Under the pieces are notes generated by a model. That model was given only the letters and a program-made list of their open reading frames with translations. It did no database searches and was not told where the DNA came from. Below, piece after piece: positions 57,216 through 64,000 of a stretch of 64,000 nt of DNA; the stretch's first letter is position 1; each line of letters begins with the position of its first letter. The translations under genes were made by a program, and so were the position numbers. This stretch comes from Anas platyrhynchos (taxonomy: Eukaryota; Chordata; Aves; Anseriformes; Anatidae), in the NCBI RefSeq assembly GCF_047663525.1, contig NC_092594.1:39994001-40058000 (forward strand), given 5' to 3'.

Positions 57216-58412
57216 GTTCTGCTCCTAGATTTTTCTTTTTATGTAAATAAAAGATCGAGCTAATTCCAGATGGAAAAAAAAATCAGTTACTTTCTTGGTC
57301 AGTTTGTCCTTTTAATATTCAAAGCTGCAGCAAAAGCATGGGGATTTTTGTTTCTAGAAACACCCTAGCTCTCCTGTCTGCACTCTGCATGCTGTTGAGC
57401 TAAGCCATATAAATGAATAAAGAAACCACAGCTACTGCTCCTTTCTGATTTTTTTTTTTTTTTTTTTTGTGCTTTCCCCCTTGCACTTTCCCAGGTGATT
57501 GGCTTCAGGTTCCAGGTGGGACCTAGTGGTAACTGAGTTGCAGGTATTCCATGACAGAGCTCATTCTGCCTGGGCTGCTTTTTGGGGTAAGCGCTTTGTT
57601 TTTCCTTCAGTCAGTTGCAGGGTTCTTTAGGTGGGTCAGAGTCTATGGACTGATGCGTTTTCCAGTAGAAACCGGTACGCATATCTTTTTGAGTTGGTAA
57701 CTGGTAGGATCTGTCACTGTAAAGCAATCTAGTAGTAGGTGCCTGTATTGCACGCAGCTCTTCCTCAGGTGAGTAGTTGTTATGGCAGTTTTACGGATGG
57801 TATGGTGATGTTACTTTGTGTGTTTGCTTTGTGGTTCTGGGTCCCTTCTGATTTTTGCCGAATTACGGGGCTTTCTGTGAGTCTTTGCCTGTATGTCAAA
57901 TATTATCAAAGTTACAACCTTGCTGTTAAAGTGATGGAGCAGGGTTTAGTTGAAATGTATCATGGAAGCTCCCTGTGTGAGCATGTGTCTGAAAATGGCA
58001 GCAGTGGGCACGTAAGGGGTAGTCTGTTTCAAGTTTAGGGACAGTTTGTTATATTTCTGGAGCTTTTGCCTGTGTGTTTTCTGTCTGTCGAGTCTTTAGA
58101 CCATAAAGCCTTCTAGGCTTTATGTCCTTGAATTTACGTATTAGAAGTACGTTTATGAGGGGTTGCCAGGTACGTTGTTTTTGGGAAACCGTGGGGTATG
58201 GTTCCTTGAGTGCATAAGTGCAGTAGTGCCAAGAGAGTGAGCAGGGCCACCTTCTTCATCTCTGCAGAATAAGTCTGTTCGGGCACACTTCTCAGGTAAA
58301 TGTAGTGAGCAGATGAGGTAAAGGAGCTGGGAACAGAGAGGTATTGCACCGTAGCATGTTGCATCAGTAGTAGTCAGCGTTGCGGAGGAGGTGGGTGTCA
58401 GGGCTGGCGTGC

Positions 58413-58834
58413 TAGTGAATGCTGGTTCTCTGTTTTTGCAAGTGATGATGAACCTGTTTGACGTAATTCCATTTGAAAAAGTTCCAGTTACTGGCCTGGT
58501 CGTGTCGTCCTTTCAATGTTAAAAGCTGCAGCAAAAGCATGGGGATTGTTGCTTCTAGAAACACCACAGGTCACCTGTCTGCTCTCTGCATGTTTTTCAA
58601 GTAAAGCAGATCTTAAAAAAAACAAAAACAAAAAAAAAAAAACAAAACAAACAAACAAAGAAAGAAAATAATAAAAAACTGCTGCTGCTGCTCCTGCTTT
58701 CTTTCTACTTCCTTGTGCTTTGCCCCTCCCCTTTTCCAGGTGATTGGGTTTGGGTGCTGGGCGGGGCTGAATGCTATATGAGCCCCAGGCATGCTATCAG
58801 AGAGCTCCTTCTGCCTGGGCTGCTCCTTGGGGTA
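58413..58834 (+). promoter_or_regulatory. Promoter/exon-1 cassette B, unit 6
   Basis: CCAAT at 58743, donor GT at 58832. Confidence 0.7.
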
Positions 58835-60224
58835 AGTGCTTTGTTTTTCCTTTAGTCAGTTGCAGGGTTCTCTAGGCAGGCTGGAGTTTATAGATTTCTA
58901 GAATTTTTAAGTGCTTGGAATTCACTTAGGAGAGGGATGTTTAATAGAGGTTTCTGGCTCACTGTTTTTTGGGATGGTGGGATACTCTTCTGTTTTTGAG
59001 CTGTATTTTAATCTCTAAATGTATAAACCAGCAGTAGGTAAACATTAGGAGGAACCGGTCAAAGGTAACAGCGCTTTCTGGAACCGTCAAGTTCTTGTTC
59101 GGCAACGTAGTGACTGGTTTGATCTACTTCACAGATGGAGAGGCAAGTGGACTGCTCTCTTTGAAATAATAAAATTGAAAACATAAAGTTTGTCAAAGAT
59201 GGCAGTGCATGTTTGCAGTCTGTTTATTGCTTTTGCCAGTGGTAGATAACATTTATAAGGAATCGGTGAAAGGAAAGAGCGCCTTCTGGAACTGTGAAGC
59301 TCTGTGTTGGCAACTCGGTGACTGGCTGGACCTACTGTCCATCTCCAGAGGGAAGCGGACTGCTATTTTGAAATTAAAAAATACTAATAAAAATAAAAAA
59401 AATATGGTGCTGCTCTATGACGCCCGGAGGACTGCCACTCTGCATGGCAGTTAAAAAGAATGTGGTTTGGAGATGGAGAGCCACAGAGATGAAGCAGCTG
59501 GGAAGAGAGACACAAGTATTGCAGTAGGTAGGCTGTGGTTATGAGGTGCCTCAGGATGTGCTTTTTTTCTTGTTTCCGCCCTTCCCTCGTGCAGCCTTGG
59601 AGAGATGAAGTCCCCATGGTGTGGAGTGGTGCAAAAAGGTAAGAGGGTTGTCGGCCCGGTCAGTTTCCTTCACCAATGCTAAGGCAAGTCTTTGAAGAGA
59701 AACAGCCTGGTTGCTTGTGCTGCCCCCTGTTGAACTAAGCCAGACCAAAAACAGGGCTGCTGTTCCTCCTGCTCTCTTTGCCTCTTCTCATCTTGCAGAG
59801 GAATGGTCCAGCAATTCGGGTTAATAGGGGACAAGAGAACAAAGGGGTTTCAGAATAACTGCTAACTGTTATGACTATTGCATGGGGCACTATGCAAGTC
59901 TCTGACATCCAGCCAAGATGGACAAAGGAGAAGGACAAGGGAAAAGCCTGGGAGGAAGACTATGAGCCTTCAGTACGAGAGACCCGCAGAGGGACCACCA
60001 GAGACTGATAACACATGCGCCAGTGGGCGGGTTGGGATTCCAGGAACTAGTTATAATAACCCTGCCTTTTCTAGAAGTAGTAATGAATATGTATTAGCCC
60101 AGGAGCATAAAAACCAGCCGCCTGCTGTGACTTGTGTGCGTCTCGGTGGAGCAGAGACTCCCGGCGCACCCAGTGCTGTTTGCTTACCTCTATTCATTTA
60201 ATAAATTGTAAACTTTGATTGTAA
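58805..60224 (+). ncRNA. Candidate transcription unit from cassette B, unit 6
   Basis: Copy displaced by 54354 bases; no differences noticed. Confidence 0.42.
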
Positions 60225-60256
60225 TCCTATTTGGGACTTAGTCATTTATTACAACA
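59867..60256 (+). mobile_element. LTR-like element, ~390 bp, unit 6
   Basis: Same length as unit 1; ends intact. Confidence 0.62.
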
Positions 60257-60616
60257 GACAACCTTGTAAAATGCAGACAACCAGAATCCTTACAACAATT
60301 AAGTGGAAATCACGGTGTAAGAAACATTACCACCTCAAAGAGTAAAAGCCTCAAAAGAAATGTGACTTGTAACAGGCCAGCAGCTGTGTGTTTTCGGTGA
60401 AGCACCAGGTAGAGTATAAACCTGGATTGCACAGTTAATGGGGAAACGGGAGGGTCCTGGTCCTTGGGAGGGAAAAAAAAAAGTATATAAACTGTGTATG
60501 GAATCGGTAGGTGCCCTCCTGCTTGCGGGACACCCGCCATTGTAATCTCAAATACAAATGCTACTGTACTGAGATCCTCTCCTGAGCCTATGTTATTTCC
60601 CAAAGATTGATTCGCG

Positions 60617-61035
60617 GTTTTAAGGCTTCAGGGATAGGGCCCTAGGGTTGGGTTTCAGGGTAAGCGTTCTCAGGGTTTATGTTTAGGATTTTAAGGTTTT
60701 TAGTTTTAGGGTTGGAGTTTTAACGGTTAGGATTTTAGGGATTTGAGGGTTAGGGTTTTAAGGGTTTCAGGGTTAGCGTGTCAGGGTTTTGGAGTTTTTT
60801 GGGTTGTAGTGTTGATAGTTTTTTTTAGGGTTAGGTTCTTAGGGTTTTATTTTTGGTCAGTTATTTACGGTTAGGGTTTTAAGATCTTCTTATTATTTTT
60901 TTTTTTCAGGTTAGGTTCTCCTGGGTTAGGGTTTTGAGCATCTTAATATTTTGGGTTGGGTTTGGGATTTGAGCGTCTTAATTTTGTGGGCTTGGGCGCT
61001 GTGAGCGTCTTAAGTGTTTGGGTTAGGGCTTTTAG
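60617..61035 (+). repeat. Degenerate telomere-like tract T1, unit 6
   Basis: One T longer in the T run near 60821. Confidence 0.85.
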
Positions 61036-61140
61036 GCATAGGTCTTCAGGGGTTTAGTTTGGGTCAGGTCTGTAGGGGTTTCGAGGATTTTTAGGGTTAG
61101 GGCTTGCGGCTTTTTTGTGTAAGGGCGGTAAGGGCTAGGG

Positions 61141-61365
61141 TTCCAGGGAGTGCTGTTAAATGCAGTTCTCGACAACTCGGCCTCTGATTGGCCGTGCCGG
61201 CTGTGCAGGGAATGCTGGTAGGTGTAGTTTTCCGTCACAAGGCTTCCGGTAGGCCGCGTTGATTGCCCAGAGCATGCCGGGAAATGTAGTTCTGGGACTC
61301 CGAACTTCCGGGAGGCCATGTTGAGCGCCCAGAGCATACCGGGAAATGCAGTTCTCGGGGACTAG
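61141..61365 (-). promoter_or_regulatory. 62-bp minisatellite S1, unit 6
   Basis: Four copies, S1-type throughout. Confidence 0.75.
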
Positions 61366-61684
61366 GGCTGGAGCTAGGGTTAGAGTTTAGGGTGAGGGTT
61401 GGGGTTAGGGTTAGGGGTTAGGGCTAGTGAATGCTGGTTCTCTGTGTTTGCAGATGACGGTGAGCGTGTTTAAACTAATTCCAGTTGAAGAAGTTTCAGT
61501 TACTTGCTTGGTGACGTTATCAGTTCAACGTTAAAAGCTGCAGCAAAAGCAAAAGGGGATTTTTGCTTCTAGAAACACCCCAGTTCTCCTGTCTGCACTC
61601 TGCATGCTGTTGAGCTAAGCCTTATAAATAAGTAAATAAACCAGAGCTGCTGCTGCTCCTCTTTTTGCTTTTTTGTGCTTTCCC

Positions 61685-61845
61685 CGCATGCGACCTCTGC
61701 CGCCCCCTGCTGGTGGAAAACGTGTACTGCAGGCGGCCGGGGGCGCGCATGCGCGGTGACGCCCGCGGGCGCCCTCTGCCGCCCCCTGCTGGTGGAAAAC
61801 AAGTACTGCAGGCGGCCGGGGGCCGCGCATGCGCGTTGCTTATTA
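61685..61845 (-). promoter_or_regulatory. Tandem CTCF + NRF1 motif doublet, unit 6
   Basis: CTCF cores at 61699 and 61778; NRF1 palindromes at 61745 and 61825. Confidence 0.82.
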
Positions 61846-62773
61846 CGTCTTTTTTTTTTTTTTGATGTGTAATTTCCTACGCTCCTAGATTTTTCTTCAT
61901 ATGTAAATGAAAGGTTCGTGCTAATTCCCGTTGAAAATATTTCATTTACTTTCTTGGTTGTATTGTCCTTTCTATGTTCAAAGCTGAGTCAAAAATACGG
62001 TAAATTTTGCTTCTAGAAACACCGCAGTTCTTTTGTCTGCACTCCGCATGCTGTAAACTAGGGATAGGTGACAAATTAATAAAAAAATAAATAAAAGAAC
62101 ACAGCTGCTGCTCCTGCTCTCTTTCTTGTTTTTTGCCCCCTCCTCTTTCCCAGGTGATTGGGTTTGGGTGCTGGGCGGGGCCAAATGTTATACGAGCCCT
62201 AGGCATTCTATCAGAGAGCTCCTCCTGCGTGGGCTGCTCTTTGGGGTCGGTGCTTTGTTTATTCTTCTGTTAGCTACATGCAGGGTTCTTTTCGTGGGTC
62301 AGAGTCTTGTACGATATTTTAGAGGAAACCAATCTAGTAGTACGTGCATTTATTGCAAGAAGCTCTTTGGAGGTGATTAATTGTTATAGCACTTTTATGG
62401 ATAGGATGTCAATGTTACTTTGTGTGTTTGCTTTGTTGTTCTATGTCCCTCATGATTTTTGCAGGGTTATAGGGCAGATGCCACCAGGTCTACCCCTTTT
62501 GTTGTTTTTGTTTTGTTTGATTTATTTTTCTTATTTTCTTTTTCGGAAGGGGGTTTGGGATTTGAGCGTCCTATTTTTTTGGGTTTGGGATTTGAGCATC
62601 TTAATTTTGTGGGTGTGGGATTTGAGCGTCTTAAGTGTTTGGGTTAGGGCTTTTAGGCATAGGTCTTCAGGGGTTTAGTGTGGTGGATAGTTTCGGTTAG
62701 GTCTGTAGGGGTTTCGAGGATTTCTAGGGTTAGGGCTTGCGGCTTCTTTGTGTAAGGGCGGTAAGGGCTAGGG

Positions 62774-63117
62774 TTCCAGGGAGTGCTGTTAAATGCAGTT
62801 CTCGACAACTCGGCCTCTGATTGGCCGTGCCGGCTGTGCAGGGAATGCTGGTAGGTGTAGTTTTCCGTCACAAGGCTTCCGGTAGGCCGCGTTGATTGCC
62901 CAGAGCATGCCGGGAAATGTAGTTCTGGGACTCCGGACGTCCGGGAGGCCATGTTGAGCGCCCAGAGCATACCGGGAAATGTAGTTCTGGGACTCCGAAC
63001 TTCCGGGAGGCCATGTTGAGCGCCCAGAGCATACCGGGAAATGTAGTTCTGGGACTCCGGACTTCCGGGAGGCCATGTTGGGTGCCCAGAGCATACCGGG
63101 AAATGCAGTTCTCGGGG
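62774..63117 (-). promoter_or_regulatory. 62-bp minisatellite S2, unit 6
   Basis: Six copies, but the first carries the S1-type word AAATGCAG, suggesting conversion from an S1 block. Confidence 0.78.
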
Positions 63118-63187
63118 ACGAGGGCTGGGGCTAGGGTTAGAGTTTAGGGTGAGGGTTGGGGTTAGGGTTAGGGGTTAGGGTTAGGGC

Positions 63188-63569
63188 TAGTGAATGCTGG
63201 TTCTCTGTGTTTGCAGATGACGGTGAGCGTGTTTAAACTAATTCCAGTTGAAGAAGTTTCAGTTACTTGCTTGGTGACGTTATCCGTTCAACATTAAAAG
63301 CTGCAGCAAAAGCAAAAGGGGAGTTTTGCTTCTAGAAACACCACAGGTCTCTTGTCTGCTCTCGGAATGTTTTTGAGATAAACCAGATCTTAAAAAAAAA
63401 GGAAAAAAAAAAACCACAGCTGCTTCTTTTGCTCTCTTCCTACTTCCTTGTGCTTTGCCCCTCCCCTTTCCCGGGTGATTGGGTTTGGGTGCTGGGCGGG
63501 GCTGAATGCTATATGAGCCCCAGGCATGCTAGCAGAGAGCTCCTTCTGCTTGGGCTGCTCTTTGGGGTA
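63188..63569 (+). promoter_or_regulatory. Promoter/exon-1 cassette E, unit 6
   Basis: CCAAT at 63478, donor GT at 63567. Confidence 0.72.
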
Positions 63570-64000
63570 AGTGCTTTGGTTTTCCTTCAGTCAGTTGCAG
63601 GGTTCTCTAGGCAGACTGGAGCCTATGGATTTCTGGATTTTAAGTGCTTGGAATTCACTCAGTAGCGGGATGTTTAGTAGGGGCTGCTGGCTCACTGTTT
63701 TTTTGGGATGGTGGGATACTCTTCTGTTTTTGAGCTATATTTTAATCTCTAGATGTATAAACCCACTTGTGTAACTCTCCAGAGGACTAAAACCAGCTTG
63801 ATTGAATGCTACATATGGCTTGGCAGCGTAGATGCAGCATTACCAAGAGACTGAGCAGAGTTGTATCAGAGTCACCTCTTTCATCTGCAAAGGGTAAGTT
63901 TGATTACCCCTGCCGAGGCTTGTGTGTGTGCATGTCTTTTTGGCATTTGTGGAGCTCGGTTGTTTTTCTTTGTGTGTGTGCATGTTCTTTTTTTTTTTTT
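63540..64000 (+). ncRNA. Candidate spliced non-coding RNA gene I, unit 6, cut by window end
   Basis: Only exon 1 and the exon 2 block (donor GT near 63894) are inside the window. Confidence 0.45.

Larger units (their letters stand above)
54317..57267 (+). ncRNA. Candidate transcription unit II, copy across units 5/6
   Basis: First block starts at 54317; poly(A) signal at 57246. The acceptor corresponding to 856-857 of unit 1 reads TCTCATACAG here (C to T upstream of the AG), which leaves the site intact. Confidence 0.5.
1..64000 (+). repeat. Macrosatellite array, ~11.2-kb unit, six head-to-tail copies
   Basis: The same block recurs at offsets of 11230, 11232, 11208, 9451 and 11236 bases and fills the window, with no unique DNA between copies. 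All units have the same orientation. Differences are sparse single bases, homopolymer lengths, one 29-bp indel (absent from units 3 and 4) and a 1757-bp deletion in unit 4. Such similarity over kilobases of mostly non-coding DNA implies recent amplification or continuing homogenisation by unequal exchange and gene conversion. The unit is a mosaic of promoter cassettes, exon-like blocks, solo LTRs, telomere-like DNA and a CTCF/NRF1/ZNF143 motif cluster. The array extends beyond both ends of the window. The phase used here is arbitrary and cuts an exon-like block. The genomic location is not visible; telomere-like content suggests a subtelomeric origin. Confidence 0.98.
54358..64000 (+). repeat. 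Macrosatellite unit 6, cut by window end (9643 bp seen)
   Basis: A mixed haplotype: it carries CTCTATAGAG as in units 3 and 4 but keeps the 29-bp segment as in units 1, 2 and 5. Its S2 block has the S1-type base AAATGCAG at about 62793. The window ends in a poly-T tract about 430 bases into the transcription unit that starts at cassette E. Confidence 0.97.

Noticed and set aside
1-64000. Array as an assembly artefact
   Set aside because: Units carry distinct indels, private bases and a clean hybrid deletion, which duplicated copies of one sequence would not show. Exact copy number still depends on the assembly.

Overview
This window is one continuous tandem array of a very large repeat (a macrosatellite). 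The unit is about 11.23 kb and is present six times head to tail. Taking the first base as an arbitrary phase, units start at 1, 11231, 22463, 33671, 43122 and 54358; the sixth runs off the right end. Units are near-identical, differing by scattered single bases, homopolymer lengths, a 29-bp indel and, in unit 4, a 1757-bp deletion. There is no unique sequence, and I find no convincing protein-coding gene, tRNA, rRNA or CRISPR array. The long ORFs recur only because the whole unit recurs.

Organism: a vertebrate, most likely a galliform bird such as chicken. The best evidence is a solo LTR in every unit whose R region matches the avian alpharetrovirus pattern (AATAAA followed by GCCATTT and CCACATTGGTGT, TG...CA ends, 6-bp target duplication). 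TTAGGG-type telomere-like DNA, vertebrate splice and promoter signals, and CTCF, NRF1, ZNF143/THAP11 and ETS motifs agree with this.

Layout of one unit (unit 1 coordinates): 1-1308, a chain of small exon-like blocks with strong splice signals; 1314-2510, a 1.2-kb solo LTR on the minus strand; 2592-2858, the alpharetrovirus-like solo LTR on the minus strand; 2889, a poly(A) signal; 2966-3236, a decayed promoter/exon-1 cassette (A); 4059-4480, an intact-looking cassette (B: CCAAT, GC box, TATA, exon 1, GTAAGT donor) followed by exon-like blocks; 5513-5902 and about 5962-6250, two plus-strand LTR-like elements; 6263-7068, degenerate telomere-like DNA enclosing a 62-bp minisatellite with ZNF143/THAP11, ETS and YY1-like motifs (S1); 7069-7329, a promoterless cassette fragment (C); 7330-7490, a 79-bp doublet of CTCF plus NRF1 motifs; 7507-8190, a decayed cassette (D); 8190-8826, more telomere-like DNA with a longer copy of the 62-bp minisatellite (S2); 8827-9210, a second intact cassette (E), followed by exon-like blocks and a poly(A) signal at 10737; 10744-11230, a cassette fragment and further exon-like sequence.

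Interpretation: the unit looks like a cluster of diverged copies of one small spliced non-coding transcription unit (promoter cassette, small exons, AATAAA). It was built by duplication in a telomere-derived neighbourhood, received LTR insertions, and was then amplified and homogenised as an 11.2-kb block. Each full unit carries two intact-looking plus-strand promoters, two same-orientation CTCF motifs, two NRF1 motifs and two ZNF143 arrays, together with two LTRs pointing the other way. A CTCF-studded, transcribed macrosatellite of this kind resembles human DXZ4 and D4Z4 in design. Whether it is transcribed, and in which tissue, cannot be seen from sequence alone.
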